DNA of 64,000 nt from Roseinatronobacter sp. S2 (GTDB lineage: Bacteria > Pseudomonadota > Alphaproteobacteria > Rhodobacterales > Rhodobacteraceae): positions 62,001 through 126,000 of the forward strand of contig NZ_CP121113.1 of NCBI RefSeq assembly GCF_029581395.1, given 5' to 3'. Of this stretch, positions 28,285 through 37,882 are shown piece after piece. Position 1 is the first letter of the stretch, and the number at the start of each line of letters is the position of its first letter. A program made the translations under genes and the position numbers. Below the pieces are notes generated by a model. It saw nothing but the letters and a program-made list of their open reading frames with translations, did not search any database and was not told the origin of the DNA.

Positions 28285-29292
28285 TTATGCGGCTGCCGCG
28301 TTCTTGCGCATATCCGTCAGGACATCGGCGGCAATCTGGAATGACCGGACCCGCGCGGTCTGGTCATGGATCATTCCGGTCACCATCAGTTCATCAGGCC
28401 GGAACGTGTCGATCAGCTGATGAAGCTGCCCCTTGACCGTGCTGGCCGCGCCGGTGGCGGAACACGACAGGGCCTGCTGCACCTGCGTCATGACCGCAGC
28501 GGGGATTTCATGATCCACATCATGGGTCGGGCGGGGCAGTTTGCCGGGCCGCCCCGTGCGCAGCCGCGCGAATGCAAGCAGTTGCGATGATCGCAGATAC
28601 GCAGCCTCGGCATCTGTGTCAGCCGCACAGACCCCTGCGGCCATCATCACATAGGGGCGGTCCAGATGCTCTGACGGTTGAAATGTGCTGCGGTAAACCG
28701 CCAGCGCCTGTTCCAGCATGGCGGGCGCGAAATGCGACGCGAACGCATAGGGCAGGCCCAGATATGCGGCCAGCTGTGCGCCATACAGGCTGGACCCCAA
28801 TATCCAGACCGGAACATGCGTCCCTGTTCCGGGGATGGCACGCACAGGGGCCGCATCAGGGTTTTCGCCGAAATAGCCGATCAGTTCCTGCACATCCTGT
28901 GGAAAGCTGTCATCGGGTGCCATGTGGCGGCGCAAGGCACGCGCGGTGGCCATATCGGTGCCCGGCGCACGCCCCAGCCCCAGATCAATCCGGTCGGGGT
29001 AAAGTGTGGCCAGCGTTCCGAACTGTTCGGCAATGACAAGCGGCGCATGGTTCGGCAGCATGATGCCGCCTGCGCCGATCCGCATGGTGCGTGTTGCCGC
29101 CGCAACATGCCCGATCACCACGGCCGTCGCGGCACTGGCGATACCGGGCATGTTATGATGCTCGGCCAGCCAGAACCGGTGATACCCGGACACTTCGGCG
29201 GCGCGCGCCAGATCAACGCTGCCCGCCAGCGCGTCGGCTGCGGTTTTCCCTTCGGGAATGGGTGACAGATCAAGAAGTGAAAAATGTTGCAT
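28285..29292 (-). CDS. LLM-class flavin-dependent oxidoreductase
   Basis: This 335-residue luciferase-like monooxygenase family protein has a TIM-barrel fold using FMNH2 or F420-type flavin. Visible are the N-terminal strand [58 protein letters not shown] split over two strands, and GRAPGTD. The start at 29292 is preferred because GGAGG lies 6 bases upstream and the family's conserved N-terminus begins there; the frame extends 35 codons further up. The substrate is unknown. Confidence 0.9.
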   Translation of the reverse strand: MQHFSLLDLSPIPEGKTAADALAGSVDLARAAEVSGYHRFWLAEHHNMPGIASAATAVVIGHVAAATRTMRIGAGGIMLPNHAPLVIAEQFGTLATLYPDRIDLGLGRAPGTDMATARALRRHMAPDDSFPQDVQELIGYFGENPDAAPVRAIPGTGTHVPVWILGSSLYGAQLAAYLGLPYAFASHFAPAMLEQALAVYRSTFQPSEHLDRPYVMMAAGVCAADTDAEAAYLRSSQLLAFARLRTGRPGKLPRPTHDVDHEIPAAVMTQVQQALSCSATGAASTVKGQLHQLIDTFRPDELMVTGMIHDQTARVRSFQIAADVLTDMRKNAAAA

Positions 29293-29380
29293 GGCAGCCT
29301 CCGTTGCCGGACAGTTAAGCATCCGGCGGGGCCGCGCCAAGGGCATACGCGCGGTTCTGGCGTCGGGGGGCCGCCCGCAG

Positions 29381-29854
29381 CTATTCGGAACGGACAATCC
29401 TGACCTGAAAGCAGTTGTTCCGCGCGGACCTTACATCCACAAAACTGATCTCGGGGTTGTCCAGCAGGGCCGCCGCGTAGGTGGCAATGTCGTCCTTCGC
29501 CACAATCTTGCCGGTGCCGTAGCGAATGCGCTGATCCGCCATATACCCCTTCAGCAAGTAGTCGGGGCTGGATGTCAGAATTGGCGGAATGCCGGTGCCC
29601 GTCCAGGGCGCGCAGTCATCTGCACACAGAAAAACGGGGCCGGTTTCGGCATAGGGCTGAAGGGTGTCGAATGGCCGGTATGCCAGTATCAGCATTCCCG
29701 CCCCCTTGGGGACAAAGCCCAGACAATGCCGACAGGGGTTGCCACTGCCGTCGGATTGCGTGCGTTCGGGCCGGTTGCCATAGGCGTCATGACCCTGCCC
29801 GCGCAGGTCGGCAACCGCATCACTGGGCAACGGAATGAATTTGATTGTGTGCAT
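29381..29854 (-). CDS. DUF1203 domain protein
   Basis: This 157-residue soluble protein matches the DUF1203 pattern: an N-terminal [11 protein letters not shown], a cysteine pair [12 protein letters not shown] (about residues 40-51), LAYRPF, a GPVFLC segment, YGTGKIV and a terminal [17 protein letters not shown]. The family function is unknown. The ATG at 29854 shares one base with the stop of the transporter gene upstream (TGATG) and has AGGAG before it, so translation is probably coupled to it. Confidence 0.8.
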   Translation of the reverse strand: MHTIKFIPLPSDAVADLRGQGHDAYGNRPERTQSDGSGNPCRHCLGFVPKGAGMLILAYRPFDTLQPYAETGPVFLCADDCAPWTGTGIPPILTSSPDYLLKGYMADQRIRYGTGKIVAKDDIATYAAALLDNPEISFVDVRSARNNCFQVRIVRSE

Positions 29855-30819
29855 CACTGCTCTCCTGAGGTCGGATATGTTGCTTTGCGCCGCCGCTGGG
29901 TCACGGACATGATGCCCGCCCATGGCCGCCCGTCGATTGCCGCCAGTCCCGCGCCGATCAGCGCGATTCCTGCCATGTGGCGGGGCAGCAGGACCTCGCC
30001 AAGAAAAACAGTGCCCAGTATGATCGCGCTGACAGGAACAAGGAATGTCACCAGCAACAGGTTGGTCGCCCCGGCGGTGGCAAGAATGCGGAAATACAGC
30101 ACATAGGCCAGTGCGGTCGAAATCACCGCCACGCCAATCAGCGCCAGAATGGCGGCCATGCTGGGAACCGCAAGCGTCCAGGGCCGGTCCAGCACCATCA
30201 TCACCGGCAGCAGGATCAGGCTTGACGCGACAACCTGTCCGGTTGCGGTGCTTATGGGGCTTATGCCCATGGCCCGAAACCTGCGCCCGTAAATGCCCGC
30301 AAACGCATAGGACAGCGCAGCGGCAAGGCACATAAGCTGCGCCACGACATTCACCCCCAGATCGCGCAACGCATCCGCGCCAATCATCACCCCCACGCCC
30401 GCAAAACCGATCACGACACCGGCGGCCTTGCCCCCCGACAGGCGTTCATCGCGGGTCATAAGATGTGCAAGGATGACAGTGAACAGCGGTGTCGCGGCAT
30501 TCAGGATCGACGCCACACCCGATGCGATATGCTGCTGCCCCCAGACAATCAGCGAAAACGGAATGGCGTTGTTCAGCAAACCCATGCCAAAAAACGCAGC
30601 CCATACATGCCGGTCGCGCGGCATCCGCACGCCGCGCAGTCGTAACAGCGCCAGCAGGATGACGGCTGCCAGCGCCACGCGGCACACGACCACCGTGAAC
30701 ACCGGAAGTTCCGCTACTGCAATGCTGTTAAAGAAGAATGACCCGCCCCAAATGGTTGCAAGGGCCAGCAGCATGGCCCATTCCGTCAGGGTCATGGGGC
30801 GTTGATGTGGGTGCGGCAT
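29854..30819 (-). CDS. DMT superfamily (EamA) transporter
   Basis: This 321-residue inner-membrane protein has ten predicted spans in two EamA repeats (about 10-140 and 155-290). The first span carries LALATIWGGSFFFNSIAVAELP, the classic EamA opening, and the fifth-sixth region PLFTVILAHLMTRDERL is also typical. Such proteins export amino acids or related metabolites. The gene is translationally coupled to the downstream DUF1203 gene. The substrate is undetermined. Confidence 0.9.
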   Translation of the reverse strand: MPHPHQRPMTLTEWAMLLALATIWGGSFFFNSIAVAELPVFTVVVCRVALAAVILLALLRLRGVRMPRDRHVWAAFFGMGLLNNAIPFSLIVWGQQHIASGVASILNAATPLFTVILAHLMTRDERLSGGKAAGVVIGFAGVGVMIGADALRDLGVNVVAQLMCLAAALSYAFAGIYGRRFRAMGISPISTATGQVVASSLILLPVMMVLDRPWTLAVPSMAAILALIGVAVISTALAYVLYFRILATAGATNLLLVTFLVPVSAIILGTVFLGEVLLPRHMAGIALIGAGLAAIDGRPWAGIMSVTQRRRKATYPTSGEQ

Positions 30820-30990
30820 TGTCCCTCCGGCATATTTGACGGGACGTGTGCCTGATCTGTGCGGTGTCCCTTCGGCGGGATCATGCGGTAAATGGACTTG
30901 GGCGCGCGACCCGTTTCTTGCGCTAAATGCGCACGGGTCTGGACAAATTGAATGGGCAGGGTCTGCGCGCGGTGCCGGTGGGCACCCGCA

Positions 30991-31905
30991 TCATTTGCAA
31001 AGCTGGCGGTCCAATGTGTCAAAGGCCTTCTGGAACACATTGTCATGCACATTGGGGATCAGCGCCAGATCATCTTGCGGGCTTGCCGTCCAGTCTGCGG
31101 TCCACACGGCAAAGGTATGGTCGCGGTCGGTCAGCGGATATAGCTGCGCACCGGCATGATAATTCATCCACGGCATGGGGCTTTTCAAAATACGGTAGCG
31201 AAAGGCATGGTCCTGATCGGACAGGAACGTAAGCTGTTCGTGCAACTGCCCGTCACCAAATATGAAATCCCGCACGCCCGACACCTTGTCGGACCGCACG
31301 CTGTCGATCATGTCCATCTGCGGGATATCTTCGTGCCAGTGTTTCATGCCCGCAAAATCGCGCATCTTTTCCCACACCGCAGGCAACGGCGCGCGAATCA
31401 CGCTGGAGGTGAAAACCTTGGCGGGGCGCAGCCCCTGCCAGCGCGCATCCGCCGTGGCCGGGGCCGGTTCGCGGGCAATAAATTCCGCCAGTGCCGTCAG
31501 TCCGGCGGCAAAAACATCGCGCGAGATCAGCGCGCTGTATGTCCCGCTGTCCTTTGGCGCTTCGTCAAAACTGGCATGCCAGCGCACAAATGTCCGGTCG
31601 CCATTGGTGACAGGGATTAATTCCAGCGTGGCCAGATAATGCGCCACGGGAAAAGCGGGGGTCTCAAAGTTATAGCGCATCCGGTAACGGCTGTCGTCCA
31701 GTTCCAGCAGCCGTTCACGCACGAAACTGCCATCTGCCAGATGAAAGGCGCGGATGCAGCCCACGGTGTCGGCATCGCGCCCGTCCTCGATCATGCTGTC
31801 GCGCACACCGCTGTTCCAGCGTGGCAACCCGTTGAAATCGCGCGCAATGGCCCAGACGGTTTCCACGGGCGCATCGATGATGGTTGTTGCAAGGGCGTGG
31901 GCCAT
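30991..31905 (-). CDS. tandem SRPBCC (START-like) domain protein
   Basis: This 304-residue protein is built from two homologous SRPBCC units. The first (about 1-145) contains IDAPVETVWAIARDFNGLPRWNSG; the second (about 155-300) contains IRAPLPAVWEKMRDFAGMKHWHED. Such domains bind small hydrophobic ligands or act as lyases/cyclases. The start at 31905 has AAGGAG 8 bases upstream; an extended frame to 32070 would run into the preceding gene. It begins 10 bases after the TIM-barrel gene and is the last member of the LIV-type operon, so its ligand may be the imported compound or a product of it. Confidence 0.82.
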   Translation of the reverse strand: MAHALATTIIDAPVETVWAIARDFNGLPRWNSGVRDSMIEDGRDADTVGCIRAFHLADGSFVRERLLELDDSRYRMRYNFETPAFPVAHYLATLELIPVTNGDRTFVRWHASFDEAPKDSGTYSALISRDVFAAGLTALAEFIAREPAPATADARWQGLRPAKVFTSSVIRAPLPAVWEKMRDFAGMKHWHEDIPQMDMIDSVRSDKVSGVRDFIFGDGQLHEQLTFLSDQDHAFRYRILKSPMPWMNYHAGAQLYPLTDRDHTFAVWTADWTASPQDDLALIPNVHDNVFQKAFDTLDRQLCK

Positions 31906-31915
31906 GATCTTCTCC

Positions 31916-32761
31916 TTAGAAGGTAAGCGCCTTGAACGCGCGGGTTGTGTCGCATAGCGCGGATTCTGTCGGCAGCCGTTCCATGGAACTGGCCCCGTAA
32001 AACCCGTGGCATAGCTTCGTTTGGCGCAAAACGTATGCCGCATCCTGCGGTGTGGCAATCGGGCCGCCATGGCAGATGATCAGAATGTCAGGCCGCACGC
32101 GCAGCGCAGCTTCCGCCCATTGGTCAATATCGCGCACGCAATCATCCAGCGTGCGCACGGTTTCCGCGCCGATGGTCCCGCCCGATGTCAGGCCCATATG
32201 CATCACCAGAATATCGGCCCCTGCATTGGCCATGGCCACGGCTTCTTCTGCGGAAAATACATAGGGGGTGGTCAGCAGATCGCGTTCATGGGCCATGCGG
32301 ATCATGTCGACTTCCAGCGCGTAACTCATGCCGGTTTCTTCCAGATTTTGCCGGAACACCCCGTCAATTAGCCCGACTGTGGGAAAATTCTGCACGCCCG
32401 CAAAGCCCAGCGCCTTCAGCCGGTCCAGATGCTGCCCCATCATCACGAAAGGGTCGGTGCCATTCACGCCCGCCAGAACCGGCGTTTCATGCACCACCGG
32501 CAGCACCTCGCGCGCCATGTCCAGCACAATTTCATTGGCATTGCCGTATGCCAGAAGCCCCGCCAGCGACCCGCGCCCCGCCATGCGGTAGCGCCCCGAA
32601 TTGTAGATCACGATCAGATCGATCCCGCCGCTTTCTTCACTTTTGGCGGAAAGCCCCGTGCCCGCCCCACCGCCGATAATCGGAATGCGCCGCTTGGCCA
32701 TATCCTGAAACTTGCGCATCAGCGCGCTGCGGTCGCGGTGGTCGTTCTTGGTCTGGATCAT
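31916..32761 (-). CDS. TIM-barrel signal-transduction / PEP hydrolase-like protein (PF09370 type)
   Basis: This 281-residue protein belongs to the TIM-barrel family annotated as phosphoenolpyruvate hydrolase-like. It shows the N-terminal glycine loop [13 protein letters not shown] (about 29-41), [14 protein letters not shown], the GNANEI turn, [13 protein letters not shown] and a terminal [10 protein letters not shown]. The start overlaps the UPF0261 gene stop as ATGA. In plants this fold is fused behind a UPF0261 domain in the Tm-1 virus-resistance protein, and the bacterial gene pair here mirrors that fusion. The reaction is not known with certainty; PEP or phosphonopyruvate hydrolysis is only a family label. 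Confidence 0.85.
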   Translation of the reverse strand: MIQTKNDHRDRSALMRKFQDMAKRRIPIIGGGAGTGLSAKSEESGGIDLIVIYNSGRYRMAGRGSLAGLLAYGNANEIVLDMAREVLPVVHETPVLAGVNGTDPFVMMGQHLDRLKALGFAGVQNFPTVGLIDGVFRQNLEETGMSYALEVDMIRMAHERDLLTTPYVFSAEEAVAMANAGADILVMHMGLTSGGTIGAETVRTLDDCVRDIDQWAEAALRVRPDILIICHGGPIATPQDAAYVLRQTKLCHGFYGASSMERLPTESALCDTTRAFKALTF

Positions 32762-33960
32762 GGGAGCATCCTGAATAATTCAGCGGCCATTGCAGCGGCA
32801 AAGGCCGGATCGTTGATATGCTGCGGCAGTTCGATCAAACGGCGGTTCGCACCGGGTTTGAACGTGTCGCGGATCGTGGTGAACAGCGCGTCATCGGCGG
32901 CGGGGTCATGAAAGGGCATGCCCGGCGCATCCACCGCCGAAACCCCGCCCAGCGGCAAAAACAGCGTAACCGGCCCGTCGCACCGGTTCAGGCGTTCGGT
33001 CAGAAAACGCGCGATCTGCACATTTTCCGCAGGTGTGGTGCGCATCAGGGTGATTTGCGGATTGTGCACCAGCAACTGACGATCGGCAAAGCGGTCCGGC
33101 ACCGTTTCACGGCCCGCGAAATTGACCATATCCACCGCACCCACCGACCCCACCCACGGAATACCCGTGCGCGCGACAACGCCGTAGCGGTCGGCTGAAC
33201 ATGGCATGACCCCACCCACCAGATGGTCGGCAATTTCGGTCGCGGTGACATCCAGCAGCCCTGCAACAAGGCCCGATTCCGCCAGCTTTTCCATCGATGC
33301 GCCACCTGTCCCCGTGGCATGGAACACATAGGGTTCAACCTTGCCCGCCAGTTCAGCGCGCAGATGATCGACGCAAGTTGTGGTGACGCCAAACATTGTC
33401 ACGCCCACACCGGGCAAATCCGCCGCTGCGTCGGGGATTGTGTTTTGCGCCATTCCGGCAGCGGCATGGGCGGCATTGCCGATCACGCGGCGGCTGATTG
33501 CGTTCAACCCCGCCACATCTGTCACCGAATGCACCATGCCCAGATCAGTGGCCCCCACATATTGCGCGACCTGCCCCGATGCGACGGTGGACACCATCAG
33601 CTTGGGCACGCCCACGGGCAGCGCCCGCATGGCCTGCGTGACCAATGCGGTATTGCCAGACCCGCCCAGCCCCAGCACCGCGCCGATATCACCCCGCGAC
33701 AGCAGCCAATGCGTCAGCGCTTCGGCCATGCGGGTGACGGCCAGCCCGCGATCATCAGATCCCAGCACGGCATCTGCGCCGTCAGGGTGGCAGGCGGCAA
33801 TCTCAGCCGCCGGCACATCGGCGGTGCCGGATGCGCCGCGCGTGCTGACATCGACCAGCACCGCCGCGGCACCGGCGGCCCGGACCCTGTCGCAGGCGAA
33901 AGCCAGTTCGGCCTGTTTGGTGTCGCAGGTTCCTATGACATAAACGCGCCTAGTGCCCAT
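32758..33960 (-). CDS. UPF0261 / Tm-1-like ATP-binding protein
   Basis: This 400-residue protein is a UPF0261 (Tm-1-like) family member of normal length. The N-terminal Rossmann-like strand [16 protein letters not shown] is diagnostic; [15 protein letters not shown] (about 97-111), [11 protein letters not shown] and a second-domain [14 protein letters not shown] follow. Family members bind ATP, and the biochemical role in bacteria is undefined. It overlaps livF by 11 bases upstream and the TIM-barrel gene by 4 bases downstream, so it is part of the LIV-type transport operon and probably acts on the imported substrate. Confidence 0.88.
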   Translation of the reverse strand: MGTRRVYVIGTCDTKQAELAFACDRVRAAGAAAVLVDVSTRGASGTADVPAAEIAACHPDGADAVLGSDDRGLAVTRMAEALTHWLLSRGDIGAVLGLGGSGNTALVTQAMRALPVGVPKLMVSTVASGQVAQYVGATDLGMVHSVTDVAGLNAISRRVIGNAAHAAAGMAQNTIPDAAADLPGVGVTMFGVTTTCVDHLRAELAGKVEPYVFHATGTGGASMEKLAESGLVAGLLDVTATEIADHLVGGVMPCSADRYGVVARTGIPWVGSVGAVDMVNFAGRETVPDRFADRQLLVHNPQITLMRTTPAENVQIARFLTERLNRCDGPVTLFLPLGGVSAVDAPGMPFHDPAADDALFTTIRDTFKPGANRRLIELPQHINDPAFAAAMAAELFRMLP

Positions 33961-34657
33961 GGCTGACCCCCAGATACCGGTTTTGCATCTCGCGGTCGCT
34001 TGCCAGTTCCGCAGACCCCACGGTTGCCGCGATCCGGCCTGTCACCATGATCGACACCTGATCGGTTACAGATGTCGCCACGCGCAGGTTCTGCTCTATC
34101 AGCAACAGCCCCATGCCTTCGGCGGCGATGGTCTGCAACACTTCGATCAGATGATCGACAATCACCGGCGCCAGCCCTTCGGACGGTTCATCCATGATCA
34201 CAAGGCGCGGGTTCATCAAAAGCGCGCGCGAAATGGCAAGCATCTGCTGCTCGCCGCCCGACAACTGGTCACCGCCATTCCTGCGCCGTTCGGCCAGTCG
34301 CGGAAACGTGTCATAGACACGCTCGATGGTCCAGGGCGGGCTGCCGCGCTGCGCGACCAGAAGCAGGTGTTCATGCACCGAAAGCGATGGAAACATGCGC
34401 CTGCCCTGCGGCACCAGCGCAATGCCCTGTCGGGCTATGCGTCCGGTGTTCAGGCCCAGAACGTCCTGCCCGTCCAGCGTGATACTGCCGGATGCGGGCA
34501 CCATGCCCATCACCGCCGAACACATCGTGGTTTTGCCCATACCGTTGCGCCCGACCACCGACAGCGGCTTGTCTTGCACCGACAGGCTGACACCTTGCAA
34601 GATTGTGGCCTTGCCGAAGCGCACATGCAGATCGCGAATATCCAGATGGCCCGCCAT
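33950..34657 (-). CDS. LIV-type ABC transporter ATP-binding protein (LivF-like)
   Basis: This 235-residue second ATPase belongs to a branched-chain amino-acid family importer. Walker A is VGRNGMGKTT (about residue 36), the signature is LSGGEQQM and Walker B is VIMDEPSEGLAP, with the LivF-typical ending AELASDREMQNRYLGV. The start shares one base with the livG stop (TAATG) and the end overlaps UPF0261 by 11 bases. It works with LivG, LivH and LivM. LIV-type systems also carry amides, urea and aromatic acids, so the substrate is open. Confidence 0.92.
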   Translation of the reverse strand: MAGHLDIRDLHVRFGKATILQGVSLSVQDKPLSVVGRNGMGKTTMCSAVMGMVPASGSITLDGQDVLGLNTGRIARQGIALVPQGRRMFPSLSVHEHLLLVAQRGSPPWTIERVYDTFPRLAERRRNGGDQLSGGEQQMLAISRALLMNPRLVIMDEPSEGLAPVIVDHLIEVLQTIAAEGMGLLLIEQNLRVATSVTDQVSIMVTGRIAATVGSAELASDREMQNRYLGVSHGH

Positions 34658-35430
34658 TAATGCCCTTCCCCCAGATAAATCGCCTGAACAACGGGGTCAT
34701 CGACCACCTTTTCAGGCGTTGAATCCACCACAACCACCCCGTCCTTCATGACGGTCACCTTTTCGGAATTGGCCAGGGCAACATCCATGTCATGCTCGAT
34801 CAAAACCAGGGTCAGATCGCGCGGCAGACCGGCCATAAGCGTGACCAGTTCGGGGCGTTCTGCCGCCGACAGGCCCGCCGCCGGTTCGTCCAGCATCAGC
34901 AGTTTCGGGTCACCCGCCAGCGCCATGCCAATTTCCACCTGCCTGCGCTGCCCGTGCGACACGGCATCAATGCGCGTGTCCAGAATGTGATCCACCCGCA
35001 CCTGTTCGGCCAGCACGGCCACCCGCACCAGATCGGCATGTCCCGGCCCCGCCTTGATCATGGAAAACCTGCCGGACTTGGCCGCGCGGACCGCCAGATA
35101 CAGGTTTTCGCGCACAGACAGCCCGTTGAACAGGGTGGAGCTTTGATAGGTGCGCCCGATCCCCATTCGCGCCCGCCGGTAAGGTTTAAGCTGCGATATA
35201 TCGGCGCCAAAATAAGTGATCTTGCCCGAAGTCGGCGGGTAATCGCCGCAGATTGTATTGAACAACGTGGTCTTTCCTGCACCATTCGGGCCAAGGATCG
35301 CCCGACGCTCTCCCGCGTGAATGGTCAGGGTCACGCCGCTGACCGCGTGCAGCGCGCCAAAGCGGCGGCCAACACCGTCCAGAACCAGCGCGGGCAGATC
35401 AGAAGCTGAAGAAGTTGACAACGTCATCAT
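34657..35430 (-). CDS. LIV-type ABC transporter ATP-binding protein (LivG-like)
   Basis: This 257-residue LivG-type ATPase has Walker A GPNGAGKTT (about residue 39), a variant signature VSHGQRRQ (consensus LSHGEQR in this branch), Walker B LLMLDEPAAGLS, and the C-terminal VVDDPVVQAIYLGEGH ending typical of LivG. It starts 57 bases after the binding-protein stop, across a strong intercistronic stem-loop. It is the partner of the LivF-like protein. Confidence 0.92.
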   Translation of the reverse strand: MMTLSTSSASDLPALVLDGVGRRFGALHAVSGVTLTIHAGERRAILGPNGAGKTTLFNTICGDYPPTSGKITYFGADISQLKPYRRARMGIGRTYQSSTLFNGLSVRENLYLAVRAAKSGRFSMIKAGPGHADLVRVAVLAEQVRVDHILDTRIDAVSHGQRRQVEIGMALAGDPKLLMLDEPAAGLSAAERPELVTLMAGLPRDLTLVLIEHDMDVALANSEKVTVMKDGVVVVDSTPEKVVDDPVVQAIYLGEGH

Positions 35431-35448
35431 ATGTCCTGTCTTGGAATA

Positions 35449-35478
35449 GCCCGCCCCGATGTTGCCAAAGGGGCGGGC
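35449..35478 (-). promoter_or_regulatory. intercistronic stem-loop after the LIV binding-protein gene
   Basis: A 9-bp perfect inverted repeat GCCCGCCCC/GGGGCGGGC with a 12-base loop lies between the binding-protein stop and livG. Such structures usually stabilise the upstream mRNA or cause partial termination, giving more binding protein than ATPase. No T-tract follows on the minus strand. Confidence 0.65.
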
Positions 35479-35487
35479 AAGGCCAGA

Positions 35488-36750
35488 TTACCGTGCTGGC
35501 GGGCAGGAAGGATTATCCCGCGAGGGCGAACCCAGCGCCAGAAACTCTTCGGTTTCCATGCCAAGCGTCTGGCTGACATCCGGCGTGCGCCCGAAAGCTT
35601 CGGTGCGCATTGTGCCGCCATCATTGACGATACGCGTCAGGAAAATGTCCGAAATGGCCTGACGGTTTTCGTCAAGGCGGACATTTGCACCGGTCGGGGC
35701 CGTAAACTCGATCGATGCCAGCGCGTCCTGAAACGCCGCCTGATTGTCGGACAGATCGCCGCCCACCTCTTCCAGCGCCTGAAGCACGGCGATGGTGTTG
35801 GTGTAGTAGTTCACAGCATGGATCGACGGCGAGTCGAACCCGTCGGGCCAGCGTTCGCGGTAATCTGCAACGAATTCCGTCCAGTTGGGGTCATCATTCA
35901 GGTCGGCAATCGGGCCTGCGGCCACCATGCCTTCCATCAGGCGCTGGTGCGGACCGCGTGCCGACAGCAGCGTCTGGTCTGCGGTGATGGACCCGCCAAT
36001 GATGGGCAGATCGCCGCCCACTTCGGCATATTGCGTCAGGAAGGCCAGCGCGTCCGTGCCCCCCTGAATCAGCAGCACCGCGTCGATATCATCAGGGAAT
36101 TGCGCGATGATGGACGAAAAATCGGTGGTGTTCAGCGGCGACCACAGCTTGGTGACTTCGCCACCCAGCTCGCAATATTCATGCATGAAGCCGAACACCT
36201 GCGCATAGGGAAACGCGTAGTCTGCGGCCACAAGGGCCACATGGCGCGACCCCATGTCTTCATAGGCATGCGTGCCCAGACCGGCCATCCATTGGGTGCC
36301 TTCCGTGCTGAAGCGGAAGAAATTCGGCGAAGGGTCCCGCAACGTGGTATCGGCGGCGCCGGATGATCCGTTCACGATTGTCCTGCCGTCCAATGTGCGG
36401 GAATAATCCCGCAGCGCAATCCCTTCAGCGCCCGAAAGCGGGCCGATGATGATGTCCACCTCGTCCTGCTCGATCAGTTTGCGGGCACGGGCCAGCGCCA
36501 CATCCGGCGTTGCGTTGGACGACTCGCGGATCCATTCGATCTGGCGACCGCCAACCGTGTAGTCAATCGCTTCAAACGCCATTTCCATGGCGCGGTAGGC
36601 ATCCTGCCCGCCTGTGGCAAACGGCCCTTCCAGTGTGGTGATCGAACCAATGCGAATTGGCTGTTCCTGCGCCATGGCCCCGGATAGCGCGAAAACCGCC
36701 GCCACCGTGCCCATTGCCCAGGCTGTTGTATGTCTGCGCGAAACTGACAT
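35488..36750 (-). CDS. LIV-type ABC transporter periplasmic binding protein
   Basis: This 420-residue precursor has a signal peptide (MSVSRRHTT n-region, hydrophobic core, cleavage at AMA-QEQP near residue 28). The mature protein opens with IRIGSITTLEGPFATGG, the periplasmic-binding-protein-like I fold of LivJ/K-type proteins. ELGGEVTKLWSPLNTTDFSSIIAQ and SIHAVNYYTNTIAVLQAL are further family segments. The ATG at 36750 has GGAGGAG 8 bases upstream. It sits between livM and livG. Its length and motifs suggest the amide/urea/aromatic-type branch rather than classical LivK, but the ligand is undetermined. Confidence 0.9.
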   Translation of the reverse strand: MSVSRRHTTAWAMGTVAAVFALSGAMAQEQPIRIGSITTLEGPFATGGQDAYRAMEMAFEAIDYTVGGRQIEWIRESSNATPDVALARARKLIEQDEVDIIIGPLSGAEGIALRDYSRTLDGRTIVNGSSGAADTTLRDPSPNFFRFSTEGTQWMAGLGTHAYEDMGSRHVALVAADYAFPYAQVFGFMHEYCELGGEVTKLWSPLNTTDFSSIIAQFPDDIDAVLLIQGGTDALAFLTQYAEVGGDLPIIGGSITADQTLLSARGPHQRLMEGMVAAGPIADLNDDPNWTEFVADYRERWPDGFDSPSIHAVNYYTNTIAVLQALEEVGGDLSDNQAAFQDALASIEFTAPTGANVRLDENRQAISDIFLTRIVNDGGTMRTEAFGRTPDVSQTLGMETEEFLALGSPSRDNPSCPPAR

Positions 36751-36771
36751 GTATCTTCTCCTCCTTGTTGT

Positions 36772-36793
36772 GCCGGGTTTCCTCCTCCCCGGC
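36772..36793 (-). promoter_or_regulatory. small hairpin with a Shine-Dalgarno-like loop before the binding-protein gene
   Basis: GCCGGG/CCCGGC (6 bp) encloses a loop reading GGAGGAAA on the minus strand, about 22 bases upstream of the start codon and just before the true GGAGGAG site. It may be a standby ribosome site or a processing structure. Confidence 0.4.
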
Positions 36794-36859
36794 GGTAAGT
36801 TCTTTGACCCTGTGATCAGCACGTTCTGCGCGGTCGGGTCCAATTGCCGCGCGTGTGGT

Positions 36860-37882
36860 TCAGCGCGCCTCCTCGCTGCCCGTATTGCTGCCCGTAATCT
36901 TGTTGTGGTCTTTGCGCCCAAGGGCTGCGGCCAGTCTGCCGCCCATCCCCCAGACGCCATCTGGCGACAACAGGACGATGATCAGAAAGACCATGCCAAT
37001 CAGTGTGTTGAACCTGTCATGCCCGATGATTGACGATGCGAATGTGTCCATAAGCGCGAAGATCAGCGCGCCGATAAACGCCCCCAGCGGGTGACCCAGC
37101 CCGCCGATCACAGCCATGATCAGCACGCCCACCGTGGCCCATAGCCCGATCGAACTGGGGGTGATGCCAATGTTGTAGAATGTGATCAGCACACCGCCCC
37201 AGCCCGCGATAAACCCCGCCAGCGCAAAGGCGGCAATGCGGTGCAGCCCGACATGAAAGCCGATTGCAGCCGTGCGCCGGTTGGAATCGCGGATGGCCTG
37301 CAACACCAGCCCGAACGGCGTGCGCACCACATACAGAACCAGCAGATACAACAGCGCGGCGACAATCAGCGCGGTATAGTAAAACACCATCGGCGTGCGG
37401 AAGGGCCTGCCGAATATCTCGGGGCCGACAACGTTGCGAATGCCTTCATAGCCGTTGAACCAGGTGATGTTGGACTGCGCAAACAGGCTGAAGCCGACAG
37501 CCAGCGCAAGCGTGATCATCAGCAAGTAAATCTCGCGCGTGTTGACCGCGATCAGCCCCACCACAGCGCCTGCAACAGTTGCCGCCAGCACCGCAAGCGG
37601 GATGGCCAGCGCATAGGGCAAGGCCACATCGCCCAGCGGAATCGCATTCGGTGCCATCATGGCAACGGCATAACCCGCCACACCCGCGACCATGGTTTGC
37701 GCCAGCGACACGAACCCGCCGTAATGCGCCAGAAAGGTCAGTGACAAGGCGACAATTCCGTAAACCAGCGCGCGGCCGAATATATTGACCAGCCAGAAGT
37801 TGGGCAAAAACAGCGGCAGTGACAGCAATATCGCAAGTCCGATCCCCGTCAGCGCCCAGCGGCGCGTGCTCATGATGATCAT
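36860..37882 (-). CDS. LIV-type ABC transporter permease (LivM-like)
   Basis: This 340-residue inner-membrane permease has about nine spans and the LivM elements LTFLAHYGGFVSLAQTMVAGVAGY, the coupling loop VLQAIRDSNRRTAAIGFHV, and ATVGVLIMAVIGGLGHPLGAFIGA. The ATG at 37882 is chosen because it overlaps the livH stop as ATGA with GAGGAAG upstream; the frame extends 35 codons further inside livH. The C-terminal tail is hydrophilic. It forms the pore with LivH. Confidence 0.9.
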   Translation of the reverse strand: MIIMSTRRWALTGIGLAILLSLPLFLPNFWLVNIFGRALVYGIVALSLTFLAHYGGFVSLAQTMVAGVAGYAVAMMAPNAIPLGDVALPYALAIPLAVLAATVAGAVVGLIAVNTREIYLLMITLALAVGFSLFAQSNITWFNGYEGIRNVVGPEIFGRPFRTPMVFYYTALIVAALLYLLVLYVVRTPFGLVLQAIRDSNRRTAAIGFHVGLHRIAAFALAGFIAGWGGVLITFYNIGITPSSIGLWATVGVLIMAVIGGLGHPLGAFIGALIFALMDTFASSIIGHDRFNTLIGMVFLIIVLLSPDGVWGMGGRLAAALGRKDHNKITGSNTGSEEAR

